64,000 bases of DNA from Ancylobacter sp. IITR112. GTDB taxonomy: Bacteria > Pseudomonadota > Alphaproteobacteria > Rhizobiales > Xanthobacteraceae. The notes below the pieces were generated by a model. That model saw only the letters and a list, made by a program, of their open reading frames with translations, had not been told where the DNA came from and ran no database searches. Below, one piece after another: positions 35,558 through 44,894 of this stretch. The translations under genes were made by a program, and so were the position numbers. Location of the stretch: positions 2,976,001-3,040,000 of the forward strand of contig NZ_JBGCUS010000001.1 of NCBI RefSeq assembly GCF_041415945.1, in the 5' to 3' direction. Position 1 is the stretch's first letter. Every line of letters begins with the position of its first letter.

Positions 35558-37519
35558 ATGACGGACCTCGCGCTTCTCCTCTCCCTCACCGTCCTCGTCA
35601 TGGTCCTCCTCGCCGGCGCCCTCGCCGCCCGCCGCGCGCGGGCGTGGCGCATCGGCCGCGCGGCGAGGGTGGACTGGGCAGCGGGCCTGCTCGCCCTGCC
35701 GAAGCGCTATCTCGTCGATGTCCACCATGTGGTGGGGCGCGACCCCTATGCCGCCCGCATGCACGCGCTCGCCGCTGGCGGGCTGCTGGCCGGCTCAGGC
35801 CTCGCGCTCCTCGGCCTCATTCCCGTGCTGGGCGACGCCCGCCTGTTCTGGTGGCTCACCGCGCTGGCCTTCGCCGCCGCCTTTGTCGGCGGGGCGATGG
35901 TCGGGCGGCGGCGCTACCCGACAAAGCCGGCGCGGCTCTCCGGCGGGCGGTTCCAGCTCCTGCCCTTCCTGCTCGCCGCCTATAGCGCCGGCGGCTTCCT
36001 CGTCGCGCTCGACGCCTCGCTCGGTGGGGCGCTGCGCCCGCTCGGGCTGCTCGGCCTCGCCTTCGCGGCCATTGGCGGCATCGGCCTCGCTTTGCAGATC
36101 GACCGCGGGCCGATGCGCCATGCCTTTGCCGGCGCCGCCCATCTTGTCGCCCATCCCCGCCCCGGCCGCTTCAAGGGCGAGCGCGCCACCGCGCTGGCCC
36201 CGCTCGACATGGACGCCCCGCGCCTCGGCGTCGCCATGCCGGAGGATTTCGCGGTCAACCGGCTGATCGGTTTCGACGCCTGCATCCAGTGCGGGCGCTG
36301 CGAAGTGGCCTGCCCGGCCTTCGCCGCCGGCCAGCCGCTGAACCCCAAGCGCCTCATCCAGGACCTTGCCGCCAGCCTGCAGCCCGGCGGCACCAACGCG
36401 ACGTATGCCGGCAGCCCCTATCCGAACGCCCGGCCCGTCGCCGGCATGGGTGGCCCCGGCCTGCCCATCGTCGGCGAAGCGGCGATGATCCACCCGGACA
36501 CGCTGTGGTCCTGCACCACCTGCCGCGCCTGCGTCGAGGAATGCCCGATGATGATCGAGCATGTCGACGCCATCGTCGACCTGCGCCGCTTCCAGACGCT
36601 GGAACTCGGCGCCCTGCCGGCCAAGGCCGCCGCGCCGCTGATGGAGCTGCGCTATGCCGACGAGCCGGGCGGGCGCCCGCTCAATGGCCGCACCGATTTC
36701 GCCGCCGGCCTCACCTTGCCGCTGATGGCGCAAAAGGGCGAGGCCGACGTGCTGCTCTGGCTCGGCGAAGGCGCCTATGATCTGCGCTATGGCCGCACGC
36801 TGCGCGCGCTGGTGACGCTGCTGCAAAAGGCCGGGGTCGATTTCGCCGTGCTCGGCGCGGAGGAGCGCGATTGCGGCGACCTCGCCCGCCGGCTTGGCGA
36901 TGAGGCCGGGTTCCAGCGCCTCGCCCGCGCCAATATCGAAACGCTGTCCCGCTACCGCTTCGCGCGCATTCTCACCGCCGATCCGCACGCGCTGCACGCG
37001 CTGCGCAACGAATACCGCGCCTTTGGCGGCACCTATGAGGTGGTCCACCACACCGCCTTCCTCGATGAGCTGGTGGCGGCGGGCCGGCTCAGCGTCGGCG
37101 CGCTGGAGGCGGCGCGCATCACCTATCACGACCCCTGCTATCTCGGCCGCTACAATGGCGAGGTGGACGCCCCGCGCCGCCTGCTCGACCGGCTCGGCAT
37201 CGAGCGGCGCGAGATGGAGCGTTCCGGCAAGCGCGCCATGTGCTGCGGCGGTGGCGGCGGCGCCCCGGTGGCCGATATCGAAGGCGAACGCCGCATCCCG
37301 GATATCCGCATGGCACAGGCCGCCGCCACCGGCGCCGGCATCGTTGCCGTCGCCTGCCCGCAATGCTCCGCCATGCTGGAAGGCGTCACCGGCGAGCGCC
37401 CGGCGGTTCACGACATCGCCGAACTGGTGCTGATGGCGGTGGAGAAGGCCGGCACCGCCCCGGCCCGCACCGCGCAGACCCACACCACGCAGGCCCGCAC
37501 CACGCAGGTGCCGGCATGA
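35558..37519 (+). CDS. dgcB: Dimethylglycine demethylase Fe-S subunit DgcB
   Basis: A 653-residue membrane iron-sulfur oxidoreductase. Several N-terminal helices (residues 1-180) are followed by two [4Fe-4S] motifs (CIQCGRCEVACP and CTTCRACVEECP) and two CCG (DUF3483/heterodisulfide-reductase-like) domains with YHDPCYLGRYN, AMCCGGGGG and CPQCSAML. It passes electrons from DgcA to the ETF pair or quinone. The last codons are a Thr/Gln-rich repeat tail. The stop overlaps the next start (ATGA). Confidence 0.92.
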   Translation: MTDLALLLSLTVLVMVLLAGALAARRARAWRIGRAARVDWAAGLLALPKRYLVDVHHVVGRDPYAARMHALAAGGLLAGSGLALLGLIPVLGDARLFWWLTALAFAAAFVGGAMVGRRRYPTKPARLSGGRFQLLPFLLAAYSAGGFLVALDASLGGALRPLGLLGLAFAAIGGIGLALQIDRGPMRHAFAGAAHLVAHPRPGRFKGERATALAPLDMDAPRLGVAMPEDFAVNRLIGFDACIQCGRCEVACPAFAAGQPLNPKRLIQDLAASLQPGGTNATYAGSPYPNARPVAGMGGPGLPIVGEAAMIHPDTLWSCTTCRACVEECPMMIEHVDAIVDLRRFQTLELGALPAKAAAPLMELRYADEPGGRPLNGRTDFAAGLTLPLMAQKGEADVLLWLGEGAYDLRYGRTLRALVTLLQKAGVDFAVLGAEERDCGDLARRLGDEAGFQRLARANIETLSRYRFARILTADPHALHALRNEYRAFGGTYEVVHHTAFLDELVAAGRLSVGALEAARITYHDPCYLGRYNGEVDAPRRLLDRLGIERREMERSGKRAMCCGGGGGAPVADIEGERRIPDIRMAQAAATGAGIVAVACPQCSAMLEGVTGERPAVHDIAELVLMAVEKAGTAPARTAQTHTTQARTTQVPA

Positions 37520-38709
37520 GCCGCCCGCGCAAGGACCCGCGCGGGGAGCGCGCCGCCCATCTTGTGCCCGGCGGCGCCCGCCCGCGCTTCGATCTCGCCA
37601 CCACGCCCGCCACCTCCGGCCGCCCGCGCCGTGACCCGCGCGCGGAGGAACGCCTCGCTTTGGTGCCCGGCACGCTGCGCCGCCGGCTGGACCGCGCCCA
37701 GCGCGCGCCCGTGGCGAGCTTCGCACCCGCCCCCGCCCCGGTGGAGGCGGAGGCCACGCCGCGCCGCGTGGTCATCGCCGAGCCCGCTTTTCTCGTCGCC
37801 GTGGTGCCGGATGCGCCGGGCGGGCGGCTTTCCGCCCATGACCGGCAGCTTTTCGGCGCCGCCCGCCTGCTGGCCGATGCCGGCGGCGGGGCGGTGCTGG
37901 CTTTTGTCGAGCAGCCGGGCGAGGAACTCGCGGCGGCCGGTGCCGACCGCGTGCTGGCGCTGCCCATCACCGGCTACGACCCGGAGGCGAAGACGGCGGC
38001 GCTGAATGCCGCGCTCGCTGCGCTCGATCTGCGCCATGTGCTGTTCGCGGAAAGCGCGGAGGGCGGCGACCTCGCCCGCCGGCTTGCGGCACTCTCCGGC
38101 GCGCCCTTCTTCGCGGGGGTGGAAAGCCTGTCACCCAAGGCCGTCACCCGCGCCGCGCGCGGGCGGCGGGTGGAACAGCGCGGCGCGCCGACGCGCCTTC
38201 TAACCCTCGCGCCCGATGCCGTCGCCCCGCATACGGGGAGCCTGCACGAGGCCCGACCGGTCGCCTTCGCCTTCCCGGAGACGACCGGCGGCGCGCTTGT
38301 CTCCGCCCAGTTCATCCCCGCCGATCCGGCGAAGGTGTCGCTGGCGGAAGCCGATTTCGTCGTCTCCGCCGGCAATGGCGTCAGCGATCTCGCCACTTTC
38401 CGCGCGCTGGTGGCGGCGCTGGGCGGCACGCCGGGCGCCAGCCGCATGCTGTGCGATGCCGGGCTGATGCCGCGCGCCGCGCAGGTCGGCGCCTCCGGTA
38501 CGGTGCTGGAAGCGCGCGGCTATTTCGCCCTCGGCATTGCCGGCGCGCCGCAGCATCTGCAGGGCGTGGCCCGCTGCGAGCATGTGATCGCCGTCAACAC
38601 CGATCTGCACGCCGCGATGATCGAGCGCGCCGGCCTCGCCATCGTCGCCGACGCGCAGAAGGTGATGCCGGCGCTGTTGCGGCTGCTCGGCGAGGAGGGC
38701 GCGCCATGA
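37516..38709 (+). CDS. Electron transfer flavoprotein alpha-like subunit of the dgc operon
   Basis: A 397-residue ETF alpha homologue. The FAD-binding C-terminal domain is at about 265-390 (ADFVVSAGNGVSDLATFRAL, LFALGIAGAPQH-like block, AVNTDLHAAMIERAGLAIVA). The N-terminal 70 residues are an Arg/Pro-rich extension built of two similar copies (RPRKDPRGERAAHLVPG and RPRRDPRAEERLALVPG). It accepts electrons from dimethylglycine demethylation. Translationally coupled to dgcB (ATGA) and to the beta subunit (38706). Confidence 0.88.
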   Translation: MSRPRKDPRGERAAHLVPGGARPRFDLATTPATSGRPRRDPRAEERLALVPGTLRRRLDRAQRAPVASFAPAPAPVEAEATPRRVVIAEPAFLVAVVPDAPGGRLSAHDRQLFGAARLLADAGGGAVLAFVEQPGEELAAAGADRVLALPITGYDPEAKTAALNAALAALDLRHVLFAESAEGGDLARRLAALSGAPFFAGVESLSPKAVTRAARGRRVEQRGAPTRLLTLAPDAVAPHTGSLHEARPVAFAFPETTGGALVSAQFIPADPAKVSLAEADFVVSAGNGVSDLATFRALVAALGGTPGASRMLCDAGLMPRAAQVGASGTVLEARGYFALGIAGAPQHLQGVARCEHVIAVNTDLHAAMIERAGLAIVADAQKVMPALLRLLGEEGAP

Positions 38710-39482
38710 AGATCGCGCTGCTGCTTTCCGCCGGCCGGCACAAGGTCTCCGGCCGCCCGGCCCCGGTGCCGGTGGAACTTCAGGCGCTGCGGCTGGCGGT
38801 GGAACTCGCCACGGCCAGCGGCGGCACAGTCACCGGCCTGCACGCGGGGCCGGAGATCGGCCCGCTCAGCGATGCGCTCGGCCATGGGCTCGGCCATCTC
38901 CTGCATCTGCGCTCACCAGCGGAGGCCGACCCCATTCCCGCGCTCACCGCGGCGCTGGAAGCCGGCGGCTATGATCTCATCCTCGCTGGTCGCAGCGGCC
39001 AGGGGGGCGAGGATTCCGGGCTATTGCCCTACACGCTGGCGCGCGCCCTCGGCCGCCCGATCCTTGCCGATGCCGCCGCACTGGCGCCGGGGAGCGAGCC
39101 GGGCACGCTCAGCGTCGAACAGGCGCTGGGACGCGGGGCGCGGCGGCGCCTCGTGGTGAGGCTGCCGGCGCTCGTTACCGTCCACCCGGCCGCGCCCGGC
39201 CCGCTGCCCTTCGCCTTCGCCGGTGTGCGACGCGGCCATGTCGAGACGCAGGAGATCGCCGCCGCCGTGCCCGCCCCGCGCGAGGTGGAAGAGCGGCCCT
39301 ATCGCCCGCGCCCGAAACTCATCGCCAAGGCGGCGGCCGGCGCTTCCGCCGCCGAGCGGCTGAAGGCGGCGACGGTGGCGGCGAGCGGCGGCGGCAAGCT
39401 GCTGGTCGACCCGGCGCCGGAGGAGGCGGCGCGGGAGATTCTCGCGCATCTGCGCGCGCTCGGCCTCATCGCGCCGCGCTGA
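38706..39482 (+). CDS. Electron transfer flavoprotein beta-like subunit of the dgc operon
   Basis: A 258-residue ETF beta homologue with the AMP/nucleotide-binding fold (ELQALRLAVELATASGGTVT, LILAGRSGQGGEDSGLLPY). It partners the alpha-like subunit. It diverges from housekeeping EtfB in its C-terminal half, as expected for pathway-specific ETFs. Last gene of the dgc operon. Confidence 0.88.
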   Translation: MKIALLLSAGRHKVSGRPAPVPVELQALRLAVELATASGGTVTGLHAGPEIGPLSDALGHGLGHLLHLRSPAEADPIPALTAALEAGGYDLILAGRSGQGGEDSGLLPYTLARALGRPILADAAALAPGSEPGTLSVEQALGRGARRRLVVRLPALVTVHPAAPGPLPFAFAGVRRGHVETQEIAAAVPAPREVEERPYRPRPKLIAKAAAGASAAERLKAATVAASGGGKLLVDPAPEEAAREILAHLRALGLIAPR

Positions 39483-39633
39483 AACAGGCCGCTGTCAGGC
39501 GCAGGTCAGCCACGCGCCTGCAGAGTTTGGCGTCGATGACCGCGCCTTTTCCCATGCATTTGCCGCGAACAACGGCTAACAACCTACCGCTTCCCGGGGG
39601 GCCGGCGACGCACACGCAAGGGGGAGGCCGATC

Positions 39634-39708
39634 ATGAGCAACACCTGCGGGCGGATGAGCGCGCCGCCCCTTCATGCGGCCGTCACCGGCGCATGCTTCC
39701 TCCCGTGA
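39634..39708 (+). CDS. Possible 24-residue leader peptide
   Basis: MSNTCGRMSAPPLHAAVTGA and four more residues, with a strong GGGGGAGG six bases before the ATG. It lies just upstream of the PAP2 gene, whose own ribosome site is weak, so it could be an upstream coding leader. No similarity known; it could be chance. The rest of 39483-39731 shows nothing else. Confidence 0.25.
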   Translation: MSNTCGRMSAPPLHAAVTGACFLP

Positions 39709-39731
39709 TCCTGCAGGACAGACAGACCGAC

Positions 39732-40670
39732 ATGGCCGATACGAACGACCTTCCCTATAACAGGAACGCCGTCTTCTCCCGTGCGCCCGTGCTGAGCGCC
39801 GTGGCCGTCACCCTTCTGGTGTCGCTGGTCTTCTATCTCGTCCCGCAGATCGACCTCGCTGTCGCCGGGCTGTTCTATGTGCCGGGCAAGGGCTTTCCCG
39901 CCGCTCATGTCCCGCTGCTGCAGGATTTCCGCACCTATGCCTCCAACATCTCGCTGTCGCTGCCGCTGCTGGCGCTGATCGGGCTGGTGCTCAAGCTCTC
40001 CTTCCCCGCCAAGCGCAGCCTGCTGCCGCCGCGCCTCGCGCTGTTCTTCGTGCCGCTGTTCCTGCTCGGCCCCGGCCTGCTGGTGAACGGCATCCTCAAG
40101 CCCTATTGGGGCCGTCCGCGCCCGATCAATGTCACCGAGTTCGGCGGACCATGGCCGTTCGGCGATCCCTGGGTGATCGGGCCCTCGGGCCTCGGCAACC
40201 ATTCCTTTTCCTCCGGCGAGGCGGCGACCACCGCCTGCCTGCTGCCGCTGATCCTGTTCCTCCCGCGTGAGTGGCGCGGGCCGGTGGGCGGGCTGATCGG
40301 GCTGTTCGTCGCCGCGGTGGGGCTCAACCGCATCGCCTTTGGCGGGCATTTCCTGTCCGATGTCGTCATCTCGGTCGGGCTGATGCTGGTCCTTGCCGCG
40401 GTGCTCCACCACCTCATCTTCGTGCGCTACCGCGAGACGCTGTCGGACGCGGCGCTGGAGATCCGCCTCACCGCCCTCGGCTACCGCATGGCCGACCAGC
40501 GCGCCCAATTCCGCCACTGGCTGCGCCGCACGCTCGCGACCACCTATCGCAGCGCCCGCAATCTGCGCCGGGCCGAGCGGGCGCTCCATCCCGGCGCCGC
40601 CGCCCGCGCCGCCGCCATGGACGGGCCGACGGGCAGTGTCAGCGCACCCACCGGCACCAACCCGCCCTGA
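39732..40670 (+). CDS. PAP2-family membrane phosphatase
   Basis: A 312-residue protein with about six helices and the three PAP2 motifs: KPYWGRPRP, SFSSGE (PSGH in most members; Glu replaces the usual His) and NRIAFGGHFLSD. Likely substrates are lipid phosphates such as undecaprenyl pyrophosphate or lipid A; the active site faces the periplasm. The start at 39732 is a choice between several Met; another in-frame ATG lies at 39693. The C-terminal 60 residues are basic and cytoplasmic-looking. Confidence 0.85.
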   Translation: MADTNDLPYNRNAVFSRAPVLSAVAVTLLVSLVFYLVPQIDLAVAGLFYVPGKGFPAAHVPLLQDFRTYASNISLSLPLLALIGLVLKLSFPAKRSLLPPRLALFFVPLFLLGPGLLVNGILKPYWGRPRPINVTEFGGPWPFGDPWVIGPSGLGNHSFSSGEAATTACLLPLILFLPREWRGPVGGLIGLFVAAVGLNRIAFGGHFLSDVVISVGLMLVLAAVLHHLIFVRYRETLSDAALEIRLTALGYRMADQRAQFRHWLRRTLATTYRSARNLRRAERALHPGAAARAAAMDGPTGSVSAPTGTNPP

Positions 40671-40687
40671 GCGTCCGCCGAAAACAC

Positions 40688-40792
40688 CTAGATCATTTCA
40701 CTGTTTCATCGAAACAGTGACTTGATCTAATTCTTTGTTTTTTCGCGTTTTCTTCACGCGAACCGGTATCCACTTCGCTCGAAAACGCTCTA
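40688..40792. repeat. Dispersed repeat, family D, copy 1
   Basis: Contains TTTCACTGTTTCATCGAAAC, the paired TTCGCGTTTTCTTCACGCGAA, and ends GAAAACGCTCTA. A second, inverted copy lies at 49930-50043. The right end supplies the stop codon of betA. Elements of this type are common in Rhizobiales. Confidence 0.85.
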
Positions 40793-42460
40793 GCGCTGCG
40801 CGCTCTGCCAGTTCGGCGCCACATAGACCGGCGCGTTGGACGGCGCCAGCAGCGGCTTGCCGAGAATATGGTCGGCCGCCTTCTCCGCCATCATGATGGT
40901 CGGCGCGTTCAGGTTCGCATTGGTGATGGACGGCATGGCGGAGGAATCCACCACCCGCAGCCCCTCGACCCCGATCACCCGCATCTGCGGATCGAGCACC
41001 GCCAGCGGATCGGCGGGCGATCCCATGCGGCAGGTGCAGGAAGGGTGATAGGCGCTCTCCACCTTCTCGCGCACAAAGGCGTCGATCGCCTCGTCGCTCG
41101 TCACCTGCGCCCCCGGCGCGATTTCCCGCCCGCGATAGGGCGCGAAGGCCGGCTGCGCGAAAATCTCGCGCGTCAGCCGCACGGCGGCGCGGAACTCGGT
41201 GCGGTCGTCGGGGTGGGTGAGGTAGTTGAAGCGGATGCGCGGCGCCGCGAACGGATCGGCCGAGGCGAGCCGCACCCAGCCCCGGCTCTTGGAACGCATC
41301 GGCCCCACATGGGCCTGGTAGCCATGCTCGCTTGCCAGCCCCTGCCCGTCATAGGTCACGGCGAGGGGCAGGAAATGATACTGGATGTCGGGTGACGCCA
41401 CTCCGGGGCGTGAGCGGATGAAGCCGCAGGCCTCGAAATGGTTGGTGGCGCCGAGCCCGTCCTTCTTCAAGAGCCAGCGCGCGCCGATCAGCCCGCGCGG
41501 GATCAGCCCCATCTTGGAATAGAGCGTGATCGGCTGGGTGCAGGCCTGCTGGAAATAGATTTCCAGATGGTCCTGCAGATTTTCCCCCACGCCCGGCCGG
41601 TGCGCCACCATCTCGATGCCGAGCGGCAGCAATTCATCGGCGCTGCCGATGCCGGAAAGCTTGAGCAGTTGCGGCGAGTTGATCGAGCCGCCGGAGAGGA
41701 TCACCTCCCGCGCCGCCCGCACCTCATGCGTCGCGCCCCCGCGCGACCAGCGCACGCCGATGGCCCGCCGCCCTTCGAACAGGATGCGCTCCACCCGCGC
41801 ATGGGTCTCGACCTTCAGGTTCGCCCGCTTCATCGCGGGTTTGAGATAGGCATTGGCCGCCGACCAGCGCACGCCGTCCTTGACGGTCATGTCCATGCGG
41901 CCGAAGCCTTCCTGTTGGTAGCCGTTCACGTCGTCGCTGGCGGGGTAACCCGCCTGCTGGGCGGCACTGATGAACGCCCGGTAGAGCGGGTTTTCCAGCG
42001 TGCCATAGCGCGTGGCGAGCGGGCCGTCGCTGCCGCGATATTCATCCCCGCCCTCGCGTCGGCTTTCCGCCCTTTGGAAATAGGGCAGCACATCGGCATA
42101 GGACCAGCCGCGCGCGCCTTCCTCCTGCCAGCGGTCGAAATCCGCCGGCGCGCCGCGCATATAGACGAGGCCATTGATCGAGGAGGAGCCGCCCAGCACC
42201 TTGCCGCGCGGGCAGTGCATCCGCCGCCCGTCCAGCCCCGGCTCCGGCTCGGTCTCATACATCCAGTTGTATTTCTTCATGTTCATCGGGATGGAGAGCG
42301 CGCTCGGCATCTGGATGAACACGGAACGGTCGGAGCCGCCATATTCCAGCACAAGAACGCGGTTGCTCCCCTCCGCGCTCAGCCGGTCGGCCAGCACACA
42401 GCCGGCCGAACCGGCGCCGATGATGACGAAGTCGTAGAGATCGTGGGCGGCGGCGGACAT
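40790..42460 (-). CDS. betA: Choline dehydrogenase
   Basis: GMC-family flavoprotein oxidising choline to betaine aldehyde (and on to glycine betaine) with transfer to the respiratory chain. In the 556-residue chain the FAD motif is FVIIGAGSAGCVLADRLS at about 11-28, GMC signatures are PRGKVLGGSSSINGLVYMRG and SGGSINSPQLLKLSGIG, and the active-site His lies in SAYHPSCTCRMG. The start overlaps the stop of betB by one base (TGATG). The stop codon falls inside the end of a dispersed repeat. Confidence 0.96.
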   Translation of the reverse strand: MSAAAHDLYDFVIIGAGSAGCVLADRLSAEGSNRVLVLEYGGSDRSVFIQMPSALSIPMNMKKYNWMYETEPEPGLDGRRMHCPRGKVLGGSSSINGLVYMRGAPADFDRWQEEGARGWSYADVLPYFQRAESRREGGDEYRGSDGPLATRYGTLENPLYRAFISAAQQAGYPASDDVNGYQQEGFGRMDMTVKDGVRWSAANAYLKPAMKRANLKVETHARVERILFEGRRAIGVRWSRGGATHEVRAAREVILSGGSINSPQLLKLSGIGSADELLPLGIEMVAHRPGVGENLQDHLEIYFQQACTQPITLYSKMGLIPRGLIGARWLLKKDGLGATNHFEACGFIRSRPGVASPDIQYHFLPLAVTYDGQGLASEHGYQAHVGPMRSKSRGWVRLASADPFAAPRIRFNYLTHPDDRTEFRAAVRLTREIFAQPAFAPYRGREIAPGAQVTSDEAIDAFVREKVESAYHPSCTCRMGSPADPLAVLDPQMRVIGVEGLRVVDSSAMPSITNANLNAPTIMMAEKAADHILGKPLLAPSNAPVYVAPNWQSAQR

Positions 42461-44658
42461 CAGTAGGGCGCCTCGACGCGGCCGAGATTGACGTAGACGC
42501 TCTTGAGCTGGGTGTAATGCTCGATCGCCGCCTTGCCGTTCTCGCGCCCGAGGCCGGATTGCTTGGCGCCGCCGAAGGGCAGTTCGATCGGCGTGATGTT
42601 ATAGGCGTTGATCCAGCAGGTGCCGGCCTGCAATTGCGCGATCACCCGGTGGCCGCGCGCGAGGTCCTTGGTGAACACGCCGGCGGCGAGGCCGAAATCG
42701 GTGTCGTTGGCGCGGGCGATCACCTCTTCCTCCTCAGTGAAGGACAGCACCGCCATGACCGGGCCGAAAATCTCCTCGCGCACGATGCTCATCCCGTCGG
42801 CGCAGCCATCGAACACGGTGGGCGCGACGAAGCAGCCCTTGCCGAGCGCGCCATTGGTGACGCGGTGGCCGCCGGCGAGCAGCACCGCCCCCTCGGCCTT
42901 GCCCTTCTCGATATAGCCGAGCACCTTTTCCATGTGCTCGGGCGAGATCAGCGCGCCGACCTGCGTCGCGGGGTCCAGCGGATCGCCCACCACCATCTTC
43001 GCCACCCGCTCTTTCAGCTTTTCGAGGAAGGCGGGGCGCACCTTTTCGTGCACGAAGACGCGGGTGCCGTTGGAGCAGACCTCGCCGGCGGAATAGAAAT
43101 TCGCCAGCAGCGCGCCCGACACCGCATCGTCGAGATCGGCATCGTCGAACACGATGAGCGGCGATTTTCCGCCGAGTTCCAGCGTCACATATTTCAGCGT
43201 GCCGGCGGCATCCGCCATCACCTTTTTGCCGGTGCCGACCTCGCCGGTGAGCGAGACCTTGGCGATGGCGGGGTGGCGGGTGAGCAGCCGGCCGGTATCG
43301 GCAAAGCCCTGCACCACGCTGAACACGCCTTCCGGCACGCCGGCTTCCGCATAGATTTCGGCGAGCTTCAGCGCGGTGAGCGGAGTCAGTTCCGCCGGCT
43401 TGAAGATCATCGCATTGCCGCAGGCGAGAGCGGGGGCGGATTTCCAGCAGGCGATCTGCAAGGGATAGTTCCAGGCGCCGATGCCGGCGACGATGCCGAG
43501 CGGCTCGCGGCGGGTGTAGCCGAAGGCGCTGGGACCGAGATCGACATGCTCGCCGGTGAGCGAGGCGGCGAGGCCGGCATAATATTCGAGGCAGTCCGCG
43601 CCCGAGAGCACATCGACCACGATGGTTTCCTGAATCGGCTTGCCGGTGTCCAGCGTCTCCAGCCGGGCCAGCTCGTCATTGCGCGCGCGCAGCAGGGCAA
43701 CCGCGCGCATGAGAATGCGCCCGCGCTCCGCCCCGGTCATCGCCGCCCAACGCTTCTGCCCGGTGCGCGCGGCGGCCACCGCCGCCTCGACCTCGGCCTC
43801 GCCGGCAATCTCGATCTCCGCCAGCACCTCGCCGGTGGCGGGGTTGGAGGTGGTGAAGGTGGCGCCGCCATGCGGGCGGTATTGCCCGCCAATATGGTTG
43901 GCGTGCAGCGGGGGACGGCTGGTCATGGTCGCGGGTCCGTTGGTGGGGGGCGCCGGCGCGGCGGCGGCGATCTGGGCGTCGACGAAGTGGGAGGCGACCT
44001 GCCGGGCGCTGACCGAGTCGGTCTCGCCGGCGGCGGAAAGCGAGGAGCGCAGCCACAGCCCGTCAATCACGGCGGCAATGGTGATGGCGAGGCGGTGCAC
44101 CTCGCCCGGCGCCACCAGCGCGCGCAGATCGTGACGCAGATTGGCGAGCATGCGCGCCTGATAAATGCGCTGCACCCGGCGCAGCCGCTCAGAATGCAGC
44201 ACCTGCCCCCAGAAGGCGAGCCAGACGCTTGAGGTGCGCTGGTCGAACTCTTCCGGCGCCAGATTGGCGTCGATCAGCGCCTGAACCCGGCCGCGCGGCG
44301 TGTCGGCGGCGGCAAGCCGCTGGGCGGTGGCGCGGTAGAGCCGCAGCGAGAGGTGACGCAGCGTCGCCTCCAGCAGCCCGTCCTTGTCGCCGAAATAATG
44401 CGCGACGAGGCCGGGCGAGACGCCCGCCCGCCGCGCGATCTGCGCCAGGGTCGAGGCGTTGAAGCCGATCTCGGCCAGCGAATCGATGGTGGCGTCGATC
44501 AGTTGGCGACGACGCACATCCTCCGGCGCACGGCGGCGGGTCTCCTCCTCCCCACGCGCCGGACCGGCCGGACCGGCCCGGCCGGCCGGATCGGACTCAT
44601 CGTCCACCTCATCGAACCGCGCGGGAGGCTTCTGCGCCTGCGCATTCGCCCGGGCCAC
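42460..44658 (-). CDS. betIB: BetI-BetB: TetR repressor fused in frame to betaine aldehyde dehydrogenase
   Basis: One open frame of 732 residues. After a disordered 45-residue lead, residues about 48-215 are a BetI-type TetR repressor (helix-turn-helix [20 protein letters not shown]). A short Ala/Pro linker leads at Met245 into a complete aldehyde dehydrogenase ([38 protein letters not shown]; catalytic Glu in [11 protein letters not shown], Cys in [13 protein letters not shown]) that makes glycine betaine. GTG 44658 is preferred because AGGAGG lies 7 bases before it; GTG 44664 is also in frame. The fusion hangs on a C6 run (43945-43950): one C fewer gives a betI stop overlapping the betB ATG at 43926. 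Fusion is observed, its biological reality is not proven. Confidence 0.85.
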   Translation of the reverse strand: MARANAQAQKPPARFDEVDDESDPAGRAGPAGPARGEEETRRRAPEDVRRRQLIDATIDSLAEIGFNASTLAQIARRAGVSPGLVAHYFGDKDGLLEATLRHLSLRLYRATAQRLAAADTPRGRVQALIDANLAPEEFDQRTSSVWLAFWGQVLHSERLRRVQRIYQARMLANLRHDLRALVAPGEVHRLAITIAAVIDGLWLRSSLSAAGETDSVSARQVASHFVDAQIAAAAPAPPTNGPATMTSRPPLHANHIGGQYRPHGGATFTTSNPATGEVLAEIEIAGEAEVEAAVAAARTGQKRWAAMTGAERGRILMRAVALLRARNDELARLETLDTGKPIQETIVVDVLSGADCLEYYAGLAASLTGEHVDLGPSAFGYTRREPLGIVAGIGAWNYPLQIACWKSAPALACGNAMIFKPAELTPLTALKLAEIYAEAGVPEGVFSVVQGFADTGRLLTRHPAIAKVSLTGEVGTGKKVMADAAGTLKYVTLELGGKSPLIVFDDADLDDAVSGALLANFYSAGEVCSNGTRVFVHEKVRPAFLEKLKERVAKMVVGDPLDPATQVGALISPEHMEKVLGYIEKGKAEGAVLLAGGHRVTNGALGKGCFVAPTVFDGCADGMSIVREEIFGPVMAVLSFTEEEEVIARANDTDFGLAAGVFTKDLARGHRVIAQLQAGTCWINAYNITPIELPFGGAKQSGLGRENGKAAIEHYTQLKSVYVNLGRVEAPY

Positions 44659-44688
44659 CGGCACCTCCTGATCGACGGAAGGGAGCTA

Positions 44689-44704
44689 TTGAATGGCTGT
44701 ACAA
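44689..44704. promoter_or_regulatory. BetI-type operator, betIB side
   Basis: TTGAATGGCTGTACAA, an imperfect palindrome that agrees at 14 of 16 positions with the element at 44877-44892. It lies 30 bases upstream of the betIB start, positioned for autorepression. It resembles the published BetI box with TTGAA/TTCAA-like arms. Confidence 0.6.
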
Positions 44705-44874
44705 TACATGGATCGCCCGCGCCGGCAATCCCCGACCGAACGGGGCGGGCTACCACCGTTGAGCGCGTCGCAAGCCTTCTGCACCCGCGGCGCAATTCGG
44801 CAAATGGTCGCGAAAAGCGCCGCAAATTCGTCGTTTCTGGGTAAAAATTGCGCGTGACAAATGGCGCGATCGCG

Positions 44875-44894
44875 TTTTGAATAGCTGTTCAAAA
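44875..44894. promoter_or_regulatory. BetI-type operator, choX side
   Basis: TTTTGAATAGCTGTTCAAAA is a perfect inverted repeat (7-base arms, 6-base centre). Together with the betIB-side copy it frames the divergent regulatory region, which would bring choline uptake under BetI. The rest of 44659-45053 shows no gene. Confidence 0.65.

Noticed and set aside
33254..35764. 830-codon frame antisense to dgcA
   Set aside because: No recognisable motif, His/Asp/Gly-rich shadow of the dgcA frame.
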